Positions 37,401-43,190 of a stretch of DNA of 64,000 bases are shown one piece after another; positions within the stretch are counted from its first letter, which is position 1, and the number at the start of each line of letters is the position of its first letter. The stretch spans positions 2,495,158 to 2,559,157 of the forward strand of contig RQOL01000024.1 in the NCBI GenBank assembly GCA_013076295.1. Reading direction: 5' to 3'. Position numbers and translations under genes: made by a program. The DNA comes from Sanderia malayensis (lineage: Eukaryota; Cnidaria; Scyphozoa; Semaeostomeae; Pelagiidae). The notes beneath the pieces were generated by a model, which was not told the DNA's origin, did not search any database, and worked only from the letters and a program-made list of their open reading frames with translations.

Positions 37401-40400
37401 GTATTTTTTGATTTACACTGGAAGGTATTTATTTTGCAGGGTAAAGCCTCGACGAAAGTTACTGTCGCAGATTTCCTCAGTTGGGTTGCATTAGAACCGC
37501 AGTCATTGGTGTGGATGCCCGTCTTGCACCGGTTAGCTGCAGCCGAAACAGGTATTACTGCCTTTCCAGTCCTGCGTGCCTGTTTACTGGACCTTTTGCG
37601 CTTTATTTTGACTGTGAATTCTTTGCCTTTCAGCTAAACACGAAGCAAAGTGCAATATCTGCAAGGAATATCCAATTGTTGGCTTTAGATACAGATGCTT
37701 AAAATGTTTCAACTACGATGTTTGTCAGGTAATTGTTTACTTTACTCTTTGGGCTATTATTATTTGTTATTGTTTATCATCTGTTTGTAGAATAAGTCAA
37801 TGGTTTAAATGCTTATTTGTTTATTTTCTAGAACTGCTTTTGGTCGGGTCGTACTTCCAAGTCCCATCGCATAACCCATCCAATGCACCAATACAGTTTA
37901 ACGGTACATAGGCCATATTTATAACACAATCTTATTGTTTACTTTCAAGACGTTGGAGAAGATATTTAACAATAATTAACACCATTTTTTGTACAGACAA
38001 CAACAGGCGAAGACTTTTCTGACTTTGTCAAGCTATTACGAAACAAATTCAAGTCTAAAAGATACAGAAACCGACCACCAAAGAAACTTGGATATCTTCC
38101 TATTCAGACCGTCTTCGAAGGCAGCACTGTGGAATCGTAAGTTGCTTCCGAGCTATTTATTTTTGCTTTAAATCATTTTAAATAGTTCCTTGCAGCTATT
38201 TTCGGACACGATAATTTCTAAAGCCCCCGCTCTTTCTATTAAACTTGTGTACTATATAATTATTCATTCGTTAGCCAACCTCCGCAAACTTCGTCTTTGG
38301 CAAGAGATTTAAAATTTTCAAAACAATAAGCTTTTCGTATTAAGCGAAGAAATTGATTTCTATTTCGAGGATAGAACAATTTTCATTCACCAAAAGAGTG
38401 TGCAATGCTCCATATATAGAAGCCATTGTTTTTTCAGCGAATCATGTGAATTTATTTGCGTCACATGACTTTGACAGTGTTTCTGTAGTGCTTCTGTAAC
38501 TGAGAATTAGAGAGAATTTCACGACGGGATTCTAACTCAAAGAAATTTTAATTTTTGCTGAAACTCCTTGTTTTTTAATCCGCAAAATATGGTTGTATGC
38601 CTGCTTGTTTGTTGTGTTTGTTTTTGCGGACAATTAGCTATTCTTTAAAGTGAACAGGTACAAAATTGAATGCACAGATGTAAACAAATGTAGTATGTTA
38701 TGGTTTTTAGATGTAAACAAATGTGGTATGTTAAAGCTTCGGGTTTTTCGTACAGTTTATGGAAACCTTTTTGCATTTCTACTTTTTTATGAAATTGCGT
38801 CTTGCTTTGTGGGTTAAAAGCAGTATAACTGACCTTTCCAGCGTGAAAAATTCTAATATTCTTGAATTTGTTTAGTTAATTTCTGTTTTCTTCTTTAAAG
38901 AACATACAATTGATGGTCAGGTGGGCTATTGTTATTACATGGCGAGAATTATCCTTATGACAGCCTGTTTATAATCTGCTGTTTTCGATGTTGTTCACTT
39001 CAAAAAGTTTTGAATCTGACTAGAAGGATGAAAAATTATTGAGTATTCTGTAGACGATGAAGTTTTTATGGCGATTAAACTTGTACTGAGCAGCAACTGT
39101 TCTAATTAACACTGGTACTGAGATATGGATAAATATTTTGGTAGTTCGGGAATTTGTTGATGAAAACATCATTAAAGGCCGCATCAATGGACAACAAACC
39201 TTTTTAATTTGCTGAAGTCGCTTTAAGTTGATATGTCTCAGATCTCGGTTATTCGCTGTTTGTAATTTAAATTGTGCATTATTATTGCCGCTGGAAAAGT
39301 CTGTGACACATAATTTCATCAGAAGTTTGCAACTATATATCAAAAATTGCTATCTACAAATTGCTTGGTACATCTTCATGCAATATTCAAGTGCCCGAAC
39401 AGTTTAATCAAAAATTTCGTCCCCACTGAGAAGCTTTATTGCAGATTTTCGCCACCACATTCATTGTACAATTGTGCTTAGATCTTTTTAATTTCTTATA
39501 AAACACACACGGATCAGATATTGTGGACAAAATGAATGATAGACGGAAATTAAAACTTCAGCGTAGAGAATTGAAAGAATATAAAATGAAGAAGAATGTT
39601 TTTCATCGATTTAATTTTGTTGGGCTTTCCTGTATCAGGTGTGAAAGGAATACAAGAGTTCATGCATTCGCATTATTTATTAGCTTCAATAAATATACTT
39701 CGTTGTAGCTCTGGTTTGTTAAAAGGATAAAATTATATAGGTACATTGAAGTATAGTTTAAGATTTCATTGTCCATCATATGAAAGGCTTGCCAAATCGT
39801 CGAACTTCAACCTTCGAACTTAGTTACCTGTGTAAAAGTGTCTAGCTTCAATTTTTGTTATTTTTAATTATGATGTTTTTTCTTTATTTTTTATAGACCA
39901 ACATCTCCTTCATCTCCTGATATGACAAATTACTCTTCAAATAGGTAAATTGTTGCATTCATTTTTTCATAAAGATATACACCCTTGTTTTGCAATCTGT
40001 TTAAATTCGTACACATCAGCCTTGGGCTAACCGAGGTTACAATGCTTGAAATTTCTTTCAAAAGCTCTTTGTTAATCATGCATCATTTCATATAATTTAT
40101 TCATGGGCCATATGGAGCATTTATAAATATAAAAATCTATTGATGTAAATTTCATTTTTAGCCTCAGAGTTGAAATGGATGGTGGCAGCATGAAAATGGG
40201 TCGATTTCAACTGTAAGTTTAAACTTGATTCTAACTCAATTTCTAATTTCACTTACGTTATTATTATTTAACCTTTAACTCTGTATATTATTTTCTGTAT
40301 ATTATTATTAACTCTCATTTTTAATTGCTACATACAACCCATTCCAGTTGTGCAACTATTATAACACGTAGGCCTTGAGTTTAAACGTAAATATCTGTAA

Positions 40401-41626
40401 ATTCATCTCTACATTGAAATTGCGAAGAGATAAGAGCAATAGCAAATAAAATTTAACTAACTTTGGATCTGTTATCTTCCGCCAGCTGTTTACCGCTTTT
40501 TAAGACAAAAAATTCAAGAATGCGATCTAAATATTTCTAAATGTGCCTCATATGCTGGATTAACCATTTGTATTTATTTATTTTATTCATTGTTTTAAAG
40601 CGACGAAGAACATCGGCTTATTCGTCAGCTGTGTAGCAAACTGAACACAGACGGAACAATGGCTGTAAGTATACACTCTTGATGCCCTGTGATCTGACGT
40701 TTGCGCGCGATTTAAGAGCCCTGGGTATGAAAGACAATGTTTTTGATTGTTAATGGCTGTATCTGTTTGTTTATAGCCAAGAAGTCCTGCTCAGATATTG
40801 GCGAAGCTTGAAGATGAGCAAAGTGACGATTTGGACTCGCGAGTCAAGGAACTTGAAGAAGAGCATACGTAAGTGTATAGCTGAACTATAGGCTATAGTA
40901 CGAAGGCCTACTGTAGAATTGGCTGAGCTATAATAAGTAAGTAACAGGGAGATAAAGCTGCCTGCTTTGAAGCATTGTTTTTACCCTGCAGGGCTTTGCA
41001 AGAGGAGTACGATAGACTGAAGCAAATTCGCTCTGAGAATATGAATGGAACTGGGCATGCGCTGAGTCCAGCTGATGCTAACAGAGACGCGGAACTTCAA
41101 GCCGAAGCGAAAGTCTTGCGACAGCACAAAGGACGATTGGAAGCGCGAATGCAGATACTCGAAGATCATAACAAACAGCTTGAAGCTCAGTTGCAACGAC
41201 TCCGACAACTTCTTGAGCAGGTAAGAACTCATTTATCCAGTTACCTCTTTATTATTAGCTACCCTCTACACGGTATACCTTATCATAGTCATATGACGCC
41301 AAAGTTTAATTAAAGTAATGCATGAGATGATATGTGGCAGAGCTAGCCGGTTTTGTTTCATGGGTTGATTGTGTTTTTTTCAGCCATCGGGAGAGAGAGG
41401 TAGCTCAAATGTTGGTTTCAACTCTTCTTCGCTTCCACGGTCGTCAATGAAAGGTGCGACACTTTCTGAGACATCCGGCGAGTCTATCACCGAAACGAAC
41501 GGAATTGCCATAACAGATGGTGGCGTGAATGGCGAACAAAACTACGAAATTCGTAGTGTATCTTATCAAATCGAGCAGTCTTACCCGCCAAGCAGCGAAG
41601 GTGAGCGAGACTTCATGTATGCATGA
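97..41626 (+). CDS. DMD: Dystrophin, partial at 5' end (55 exons reconstructed)
   Basis: Large cytoskeletal linker joining cortical actin to the dystroglycan complex. Exons (GT-AG, phases all join): 97-212,1322-1449,4831-5004,5626-5807,7336-7480,8044-8210,8398-8560,8690-8872,10130-10267,10670-10993,11387-11707,11805-12137,12464-12790,14329-14649,15181-15489,16151-16471,16669-16839,17273-17419,17644-17967,18856-19369,19817-19941,20335-20628,20720-20900,21182-21568,21959-22179,23065-23388,23645-23820,25254-25407,25875-26195,26754-27018,27447-27592,28153-28488,29022-29176,32051-32237,32450-32628,33122-33512,33614-33742,34244-34472,35530-35590,36027-36088,36199-36273,36360-36567,36684-36769,37032-37111,37234-37311,37440-37551,37634-37728,37832-37903,37997-38136,39897-39944,40162-40212,40601-40664,40777-40868,40992-41220,41384-41600 (or to stop 41626). 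This gives about 3,590 codons; CH1 and the start lie upstream. Domain order matches full-length dystrophin except for an inserted PLAT domain. Utrophin is the paralogue only in vertebrates, so this is probably the single ancestral DMD/UTRN gene. Confidence 0.95.
1206..1265. other. C5...G5 bracket, 60 nt
   Basis: CCCCCTGA...TCAGGGGG, ending 56 nt before the acceptor of exon 1322-1449. Confidence 0.7.
1488..1547. other. C5...G5 bracket, 60 nt
   Basis: AACCCCCG...CAGGGGGTT, starting 38 nt after the donor at 1449. Confidence 0.7.
3757..3813. repeat. 21-bp tandem repeat, about 2.7 copies
   Basis: The unit AGAATTAGAAGTAGCAGAAG repeats within the first large dystrophin intron with few substitutions. 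It gives a spurious open frame encoding an RIRSSRR repeat. Confidence 0.75.
4831..17967 (+). CDS. DMD: Dystrophin exons: short hinge 1 and proximal spectrin-repeat rod
   Basis: Seventeen exons, many of about 321-333 nt in phase 0, so each carries roughly one 107-111-residue spectrin repeat shifted by half a repeat. The opening ITEM is a short Ser/Pro linker, then a repeat containing [16 protein letters not shown], very like human repeat 1. Exons 8044-8210 and 8398-8560 carry [14 protein letters not shown] and [18 protein letters not shown], near-identical to vertebrate repeat 2 and diagnostic for dystrophin. Conserved Trp residues (WLxxxE, RWxxI/L) recur every ~50 residues. No transmembrane or catalytic motifs are present. 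Confidence 0.93.
5020..5081. other. C6...G5 bracket, 62 nt
   Basis: Starts 15 nt after the donor at 5004. Confidence 0.7.
5220..5271. repeat. Near-perfect 52-bp palindrome plus third partial arm
   Basis: Two 24-bp arms (one begins ATTATAATATTGAGAAG) are exact reverse complements around a four-base centre. A further copy of the right arm follows at about 5272-5288. It lies in the intron after exon 4831-5004 and would fold as a long RNA hairpin. Confidence 0.85.
5366..5376. repeat. G11 homopolymer
   Basis: Eleven consecutive G in the intron between 5004 and 5626. A similar G12 lies at 19581-19592 and a C11 at 36095-36105. Confidence 0.9.
5939..5965. repeat. (TC)n microsatellite
   Basis: About 13 TC dinucleotides within a pyrimidine-rich stretch (about 5820-6170) of the 1.5-kb intron 5808-7335. 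Confidence 0.9.
6519..6577. repeat. 21-bp tandem repeat, about 2.7 copies
   Basis: The phrase CCTCATTTTGAATATCAG repeats with small changes in intron 5808-7335. Confidence 0.65.
7069..7166. repeat. 20-bp minisatellite, about 5 copies
   Basis: The unit GAGTTGTAAAACTGTTCTT repeats five times with substitutions, about 170 bp before the acceptor at 7335. Looser derivatives (AGTTTTAGCGATG, AAGTTGTATCGCTG) continue towards the acceptor, suggesting older decay of the same array. Confidence 0.8.
7652..7842 (+). mobile_element. MITE family 1, copy A (CAGTCAA-ended, TTCGAA-rich)
   Basis: About 190 bp from TACAGTCAACTCTGTC to CAGATTTGACTGT. The termini form an imperfect inverted repeat, and the interior holds several TTCGAA motifs in both orientations. 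Flanking TA and CAGT ends fit TA-targeting elements of the Tc1/mariner/pogo group. It encodes no transposase. Copies B-F lie in other introns of the same gene. Confidence 0.85.
8213..8372. repeat. 77-bp tandem duplication beside a splice donor
   Basis: Starting only a few bases after the donor of exon 8044-8210, a segment from TACCCCCTGCGCTTTT to GTGTCTGATACAT is present twice with about seven differences. It fills most of the short intron up to the acceptor at 8397. Confidence 0.85.
8221..8281. other. C5...GGG bracket, about 60 nt, duplicated
   Basis: Starts 10 nt after the donor at 8210 (ACCCCCTG...ATGGGTG). The tandem duplicate has a second bracket at 8298-8356. Confidence 0.55.
8986..9173 (-). 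mobile_element. MITE family 1, copy B (inverted)
   Basis: Reverse-orientation copy, starting TACAGTCAAATCTGCACAG and ending CAGAGTTGACTGT, in intron 8873-10129. The rest of that intron shows no recognisable feature. Confidence 0.85.
11025..11082. other. C5...GGGCGGG bracket, 58 nt
   Basis: Starts 31 nt after the donor at 10993. Confidence 0.5.
11031..11290. repeat. 103-bp tandem repeat, about 2.5 copies
   Basis: The unit starting TATATTGTAACACTTG and including GGGCGGGTGTTTTGTTAAAA occurs at 11031, 11134 and, decayed, at 11237. It occupies nearly all of the intron between exons 10670-10993 and 11387-11707. Confidence 0.85.
12198..12388 (+). mobile_element. MITE family 1, copy C
   Basis: Same orientation as copy A, starting TACAGTCAACTCTGTC and ending GATTTGACTGTA, flanked by TA on both sides. 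It nearly fills intron 12138-12463. Confidence 0.87.
12837..12984. mobile_element. MITE family 2, copy (ACCCGC-TATAAGAACC ends)
   Basis: Starts ACACCCGCGTATAAGAACC and ends near GGTTCTTACATGCGGGTG, so the ends are inverted repeats of about 20 bp. The centre holds two facing CTATTGT motifs, a second internal inverted repeat. It begins 47 nt after the donor of exon 12464-12790. Confidence 0.8.
13051..13207. repeat. About 83-bp tandem duplication with C-rich end
   Basis: Two adjacent copies run from AAAGGTAAAYGYAAT to a CCCCCCTCCCCC tract. Both contain AGTTTGGGAG and CTTCGGAT. Located in the 1.5-kb intron 12791-14328. Confidence 0.75.
14022..14193. mobile_element. MITE family 2, degenerate copy
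   Basis: Contains the family core: facing CTATTGTCC/ACAATAGG motifs and TTCTATTGTTTTGAGCAG, followed by CCTGGAAGTTTTTAATC. Its ends have decayed (AAACACCTGTGT on the left). Confidence 0.65.
14203..14270. repeat. ATC-rich minisatellite
   Basis: Repeats of about 18-21 bp of the type CATCACAATCATTATCAT, about 60 bp before the acceptor of exon 14329-14649. Confidence 0.75.
15500..15646. mobile_element. MITE family 2, copy adjacent to a splice donor
   Basis: A 147-bp element beginning CAGTAATAACCCG and ending GGTTTTTACTG, flanked by TA on both sides. It begins about 10 nt after the end of exon 15181-15489, so the donor GTACAGTA lies directly beside the insertion. A second degenerate copy follows at about 15661-15795. 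Confidence 0.85.
15661..15795. mobile_element. MITE family 2, degenerate copy
   Basis: Recognisable from AACCTGTGAA, a central TTCTATTATTTTCAGCA and the right-end phrase GATTCTTATATGCAG. It sits directly behind the 15500-15646 copy. Confidence 0.6.
15968..16116. mobile_element. MITE family 2, intact copy (149 bp)
   Basis: Best-preserved copy: CAGTAAATACCCGCATATAA at the left and GCGCGGGTGTTTACTG at the right, with TA on both sides. Internal facing motifs CAATAGAAAAGACAATAGG form the central fold. It ends about 35 nt before the acceptor of exon 16151-16471. Confidence 0.88.
16856..17014. repeat. 31-bp pyrimidine minisatellite, about 5 copies
   Basis: The unit CCCCTATTACTCTCACCTCT plus CCACTTTCA repeats from shortly after the donor of exon 16669-16839. 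It is strongly CT-rich on this strand. Confidence 0.85.
17968..18855 (+). other. 0.9-kb intron without a recognised element
   Basis: Between exons 17644-17967 and 18856-19369. Open frames here lack family similarity and splice support. I see nothing that I can name. Confidence 0.5.
18856..19941 (+). CDS. DMD: Dystrophin exons: half repeat plus charged non-repeat linker
   Basis: Exon 18856-19369 (514 nt, the longest rod exon) begins with spectrin-like helices, passes into a Lys/Glu-rich helix ([20 protein letters not shown]) and then about 70 residues of acidic, Pro-containing sequence ([20 protein letters not shown]) that does not look like a spectrin repeat. Exon 19817-19941 resumes helical heptad-like sequence. 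The segment probably acts as a hinge. The exact match to any vertebrate hinge is uncertain. It lies about 320 residues before the PLAT domain. Confidence 0.85.
19725..19784. other. C5...G4 bracket, 60 nt
   Basis: ACCCCCTG...CCGGGGTT, ending 32 nt before the acceptor at 19816. Confidence 0.6.
20033..20215 (-). mobile_element. MITE family 1, copy D (inverted)
   Basis: Reverse-orientation copy in intron 19942-20334. The left end has decayed (CATCATATCTGCATAGTTCG); the right end keeps AGACAGAGATGACTGTA. Confidence 0.8.
20335..20900 (+). CDS. DMD: Dystrophin exons: spectrin-like segment before the PLAT exon
   Basis: Exons 20335-20628 and 20720-20900 encode helical repeat sequence, including [15 protein letters not shown] and [18 protein letters not shown] (the conserved WM/WL position of a repeat). 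The second exon ends in phase 1 with PEDK plus one base and joins directly to the PLAT exon. Its last 60 residues show a weaker repeat pattern and could be a linker. Confidence 0.88.
20913..21053. mobile_element. Fold-back element, about 140 bp
   Basis: The ends AGCCTGGTTTCCATATAG and CCATATGGAAACCAGGCT are inverted repeats. Inside, GAGGGTCGCTGAGGGTCG faces CGACCCTCAACGACCCTC. The whole element is thus nearly one hairpin with a ~50-nt AT-rich middle. It begins about 12 nt after the donor of exon 20720-20900. Flanks TTAA/TTTA could be a degenerate target duplication. Confidence 0.85.
21182..21568 (+). CDS. DMD: Dystrophin exon encoding an internal PLAT/LH2 domain
   Basis: This 387-nt exon encodes a PLAT (Polycystin-1, Lipoxygenase, Alpha-Toxin) beta-sandwich, residues about 2-112 of the exon. 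Visible family hallmarks in order: [63 protein letters not shown], then a [10 protein letters not shown] ending. PLAT domains bind membranes, calcium or protein partners. Both borders are phase 1, so the exon could be gained or skipped without frame change in one direction: it joins PEDK|V upstream (20900) and CTGTTC..TTGT|CA downstream (21959). The reading frame is open throughout, with normal codon use. Known vertebrate and fly dystrophins have no PLAT domain. The identification is very likely; the function is inferred. Confidence 0.93.
21588..21648. other. C6...G5 bracket, 61 nt
   Basis: Starts 19 nt after the donor of the PLAT exon. Confidence 0.7.
21694..21867. mobile_element. MITE with GCGCTTATTAGAGG termini
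   Basis: About 174 bp with 23-bp inverted ends (ACCATATTTCCTCTAATAAG at left, facing GCGCTAATTAGAGAAAATAC at right) and repeated GGGTGGGCGCTTATTAGAG phrases inside. It sits in the intron just after the PLAT exon. Confidence 0.8.
21959..34472 (+). CDS. DMD: Dystrophin exons: distal spectrin-repeat rod
   Basis: Fourteen exons encode about 1,070 residues, enough for nine to ten spectrin repeats, between the PLAT exon and the WW domain. Recurrent Trp signatures are clear ([59 protein letters not shown]). Exon 33122-33512 contains [20 protein letters not shown] and [14 protein letters not shown], closely matching the repeat-23/24 region of human dystrophin (RQAPIGGDFPAVQKQN). The 5' end resumes right after PLAT with a non-repeat segment of about 30 residues ([20 protein letters not shown]) before helices return. 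Confidence 0.92.
22212..22272. other. C5...G5 bracket, 61 nt
   Basis: Starts 32 nt after the donor at 22179; ends are AAACCCCCTG and TCAGGGGGTG. Confidence 0.7.
22438..22500. repeat. Dispersed direct repeat, copy 1
   Basis: ATCCAACTTTCTAAAAAGCC onward is about 90% identical over ~60 bp to 24938-25000, 2.5 kb downstream and two introns later. Confidence 0.8.
23821..25253 (+). other. 1.4-kb intron
   Basis: Holds copy 2 of the dispersed repeat (24938-25000). Open frames on both strands have no family similarity. I see nothing else. Confidence 0.5.
24938..25000. repeat. Dispersed direct repeat, copy 2
   Basis: Partner of 22438-22500 with a few substitutions and one single-base deletion. Confidence 0.8.
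26321..26507 (-). mobile_element. MITE family 1, copy E (inverted)
   Basis: From AAGTCAAATCTGCATAGC to CAGAGTTGACTGTA in intron 26196-26753. The left end has lost the C of CAGT. Confidence 0.84.
27022..27130. repeat. 21-bp minisatellite starting inside a splice donor region
   Basis: Five copies of TTCTACATTGACAATATGT(T/A)G begin four bases after the GTAAGT donor of exon 26754-27018. The array stays in the exon's reading frame, encoding FYIDNML-type heptapeptides until a TAG at about 27129. Confidence 0.85.
27345..27405. other. C5...G5 bracket, 61 nt
   Basis: Ends 41 nt before the acceptor at 27446. Confidence 0.7.
27587..27798. repeat. Tandem duplication copying a splice donor
   Basis: The segment from AATTGTACGTACACAAGG to GTGTGTGACGTA is repeated about 105 bp downstream with several substitutions. 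The donor of exon 27447-27592 (GTACGT) therefore has a second identical copy near 27699. Confidence 0.85.
29177..32050 (+). other. 2.9-kb intron, second longest in the gene here
   Basis: No exon, MITE or tandem repeat that I can name; AT-rich and low in structure except a 10-bp-arm hairpin at 31631-31660. Its length and position in the distal rod would suit an internal promoter for a short isoform, as known for dystrophin genes, but no promoter motif was identified. Confidence 0.4.
31631..31660. repeat. Small hairpin
   Basis: TCCATGTAAC and GTTACATGGA are exact reverse complements separated by ten bases. Confidence 0.7.
32352..32398. mobile_element. MITE family 2, right-end fragment
   Basis: AGGTTCTTATACGAGGGTG followed by TTTACTGTA equals the right end of the family; the left half is missing. 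Located 50 nt before the acceptor at 32449. Confidence 0.75.
32650..32902. repeat. (CTATG)n pentanucleotide array, about 250 bp
   Basis: Begins about 20 nt after the donor of exon 32450-32628 with perfect CTATG units and decays to CTTTG, CTATA and GCGATG variants. It is directly abutted by a MITE family 2 copy. It has no stop in two frames, which creates false open frames of Tyr/Ala/Met/Leu/Cys repeats. Confidence 0.93.
32904..33036. mobile_element. MITE family 2, copy after the CTATG array
   Basis: Starts CAGTAAATACCCACATATAA, keeps the facing CCTATTG/CAATAAGC core; the right end is decayed (TTCTTATAAAAGTATG). Confidence 0.78.
33539..33598. other. C5...G5 bracket spanning a 101-nt intron
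   Basis: CACCCCCG starts 26 nt after the donor at 33512 and ACGGGGGT ends 15 nt before the acceptor at 33613, so the pair spans most of the intron. Confidence 0.75.
33885..34165. repeat. 77-bp tandem repeat, about 3.5 copies
   Basis: The unit includes CAAGCGACCAGATGTTTAG and GGTCGCTATATAGAGGTGG. Starts of CAAGCGACC fall at 33901, 33978, 34054 (CAAGTGACC) and 34131. Inside each unit, GCGACC faces GGTCGC. Located in the intron between 33742 and 34244. Confidence 0.85.
34577..34685. mobile_element. Small fold-back with 9-bp direct flanks
   Basis: CCAGGGAGC (34584) faces GCTCCCTGG (ending 34677). Two CCAGGGAGCATAAAGC copies and three CCCTTCGGG motifs lie inside, and GAATAGACC occurs at each end as a possible 9-bp target duplication. 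It lies about 100 nt after the last rod exon. Confidence 0.75.
34686..35529 (+). other. Rest of the intron before the WW domain
   Basis: AT-rich; one C/G bracket at 35233-35294 and a GCACGTGTGGCTACCGCGTG stretch near 34917. No coding signal. Confidence 0.45.
35233..35294. other. C5...G7 bracket, 62 nt
   Basis: Mid-intron copy, 235 nt before the WW exon. Confidence 0.65.
35530..36088 (+). CDS. DMD: Dystrophin exons: WW domain
   Basis: Exons 35530-35590 and 36027-36088 join in phase 2 to give a complete WW domain: [20 protein letters not shown] and [10 protein letters not shown]. Both signature Trp residues and the Tyr-Tyr ligand groove are present. In dystrophin this domain, with the EF-hands and ZZ, binds the PPxY tail of beta-dystroglycan. 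Exon split and phase match the vertebrate gene. The intron between holds MITE family 1 copy F. Confidence 0.96.
35677..35849 (-). mobile_element. MITE family 1, copy F (inverted, internally deleted)
   Basis: From TACAGTCAAATCTGCATAG to CAGAGTTGAGTGTA, about 15 bp shorter than other copies because one TTCGAAC segment is missing. Confidence 0.84.
36095..36105. repeat. C11 run at a splice donor
   Basis: Eleven C start six bases into the intron after WW exon 36027-36088 (GTAAGT then C11). No matching G run lies 60 nt downstream, so I do not class it with the C/G brackets. Confidence 0.85.
36199..37551 (+). CDS. DMD: Dystrophin exons: EF-hand-like region
   Basis: Six exons (36199-36273, 36360-36567, 36684-36769, 37032-37111, 37234-37311, 37440-37551) encode the two degenerate EF-hand modules of the cysteine-rich domain. 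Motifs matching vertebrate dystrophin include [49 protein letters not shown] and [18 protein letters not shown] followed by AAAET. The loops lack full calcium ligands, as in other dystrophins. Introns are short (60-260 nt) and phases follow the vertebrate pattern. Confidence 0.95.
37634..37903 (+). CDS. DMD: Dystrophin exons: ZZ zinc finger
   Basis: Exons 37634-37728 and 37832-37903 encode a ZZ finger: [20 protein letters not shown], then FNYDVCQNCFWSGR and [11 protein letters not shown]. Cys pairs CNIC, CLKC, CQNC and the two His of SHRITH form the usual C6H2 ligand set. The CLKC pair is intact here, while vertebrate dystrophin has SLKH at this position. The domain supports beta-dystroglycan binding. 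Confidence 0.96.
37997..38136 (+). CDS. DMD: Dystrophin exon following the ZZ finger
   Basis: Encodes [20 protein letters not shown] and [12 protein letters not shown], matching the conserved segment after ZZ in vertebrate dystrophin. Ends in phase 2 and joins exon 39897-39944 across a 1.76-kb intron, which shows no named element except a 33-bp duplication near 38677-38735. Confidence 0.94.
38677..38735. repeat. About 33-bp tandem duplication
   Basis: AGATGTAAACAAATGTAGTA with TGTTATGGTTTTT is followed by a second AGATGTAAACAAATGTGGTA in the intron after the post-ZZ exon. Confidence 0.7.
39897..41220 (+). CDS. DMD: Dystrophin exons: syntrophin-binding region and coiled coil
   Basis: Five exons. 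Exons 39897-39944, 40162-40212, 40601-40664 and 40777-40868 are small, as in the alternatively spliced C-terminal part of vertebrate dystrophin, and encode [11 protein letters not shown] and [15 protein letters not shown]. Exon 40992-41220 encodes the leucine-heptad coiled coil ([41 protein letters not shown]), nearly identical to the dystrobrevin-binding helix of vertebrates. Confidence 0.94.
41384..41626 (+). CDS. DMD: Dystrophin exon: C-terminal tail
   Basis: Ser-rich, low-complexity tail ([39 protein letters not shown]). It either reads on to TGA at 41624-41626 with possible AATAAA polyadenylation signals at 41769 and 42395, or splices at the donor after 41600 (GTGAGC, phase 1) to further exons. 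The known vertebrate C-terminus is also a Ser-rich tail. Confidence 0.8.
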   Translation, partial: PSGERGSSNVGFNSSSLPRSSMKGATLSETSGESITETNGIAITDGGVNGEQNYEIRSVSYQIEQSYPPSSEGERDFMYA

Positions 41627-42993
41627 CTGGATTCATAATGGTAGTTATTCATTACTTTGCGTCATTTTCGCCAATTTTCTTTGTACTTCCACCATGATGT
41701 AGTCTTGTATTGTAGTAGGAATTGCTTTTTTACAAATTTACTATTATATTCAATTTAACATGCTTAAAAATAAATATGAATGTTCAATAATTACTATCAA
41801 CTGCATACGTCATAGTTTAGTAGAAATCGTTATCATGGCGAAAACAAAAAAGAACTTTTGAACTATTATATTGCTTTTTACTCTATTAAAGGCTCAATTT
41901 TCACATTTACTCATTTTGTACTGTAATAATAATAACAATAATAATATTGACAAGTAAAACCTATGTTACTCCCATACACAGTTTTATTATGAAATGTAAA
42001 AGGTTGAACGTTACCAGTTAAGTTTTTTTCGTAGCACAAAGCCTTCTATTTACGTGTTATATGAAGTACTTGTTAGAGTAGTTAGTCGGTTTATTTCGAA
42101 TCGAAATTTTAGTAACAAGTTTAGTTTGTTGCTCAATCTTTTTCAATTTAAATTTCAAAGGCAGACAGTTCTTGAGCACAGAAATTATTTTCAGTAACAG
42201 TATAGAAATCCATGTTCTTATGGGTTCATGTTTTCACACTTTTTTTCTTATTTTTTTCTTCTCGTACTGGGAATTATAGCTCTTGTGTATCCAAATATAA
42301 ATTTGTTTTATCTGTAAAAATAACTTGTTTTTTAAAATGGATATCTTTCTTGTCCAAGATCAACTTTTTAATCACTTATTCAGATCAGTCTACCAATAAA
42401 AATATGTTGTTAAAGACCTAAAAGGTGGGAGGTAATGTGCATAACTGTGGCAGGAAAACCAAAGGGGGCGTGGAACACATTTGTAAAACACAAAGCTGGA
42501 TTATAATTATGAGAGTCAATCACTATGAAGGCACGTTTCCACATTAGACCTCTCATTGGTTATACCTTATACCCAGGTAGGTTCTACCATATAGTTTTTT
42601 TTATAAGTGTACATTCAATTTTATTTCTCTAAACTGTGAGCACCAGTATAAAACTTTCTGATGAAATTTGCATCGATTAGCTTAGGCCAGTTCTTATATG
42701 CAGTGCCATAATAAAAGGGGGTCGAGGAGTGACTCCTCCCCCAGACTTTTTGGAGCATTTTGTTTGGAATTTCTTCCATAATTTGGGCTTTTCCCTGATA
42801 AAATCTGTTTTTAAAGCAAAACTGTTAATTCAGAAAGGTGAAATGCAAGGGATATTCGAAAATAATTCCAACTTTTTATTTGTGCGCCGCGAAAAGAAAC
42901 CGTCCTTTTTCTTTAAAAAATATAGTAATGTTGAAACATGATTGGATCTCCCGAAAAGTATTCGGTTTACAATCGTGTACTCCAACTTTTCAG
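41627..42993 (+). other. 3' flank or long last intron of dystrophin
   Basis: AT-rich, with AATAAA at 41769-41774 and 42395-42400. A small hairpin (GGGGGTCGAGGAG facing CTCCTCCCCC) lies at about 42717-42742. No other gene is seen. Confidence 0.5.
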
Positions 42994-43190
42994 ACCCAGC
43001 GTATTGCAAAGCGCCGATAGATAAAATGATAAGCCAGCGAAGAAATATAAAACAACGTTACAGCGACAAGCACGGTGAGTCATTTTAATCTCTTTCTGAA
43101 CCGTACTGTGTAAATTACTTATCATTACTTGTTTCAATTCAAGGAAGACTTTTACACAGCGTAAAGCGGCAGAAATTCGGCACTTGTTAA
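42994..43190 (+). CDS. DMD: Possible alternative C-terminal exons of dystrophin
   Basis: Segments 42994-43074 and 43144-43190 have good acceptors (TCCAACTTTTCAG; TTTCAATTCAAG), a GTGAGT donor after 43074 and compatible phase 1-1 joins from 41600, ending at TAA 43188-43190. They encode a basic tail (ISQRRNIKQRYSDKHG, LLHSVKRQKFGTC). No known dystrophin tail is recognised, so this rests on splice logic only. Confidence 0.35.
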
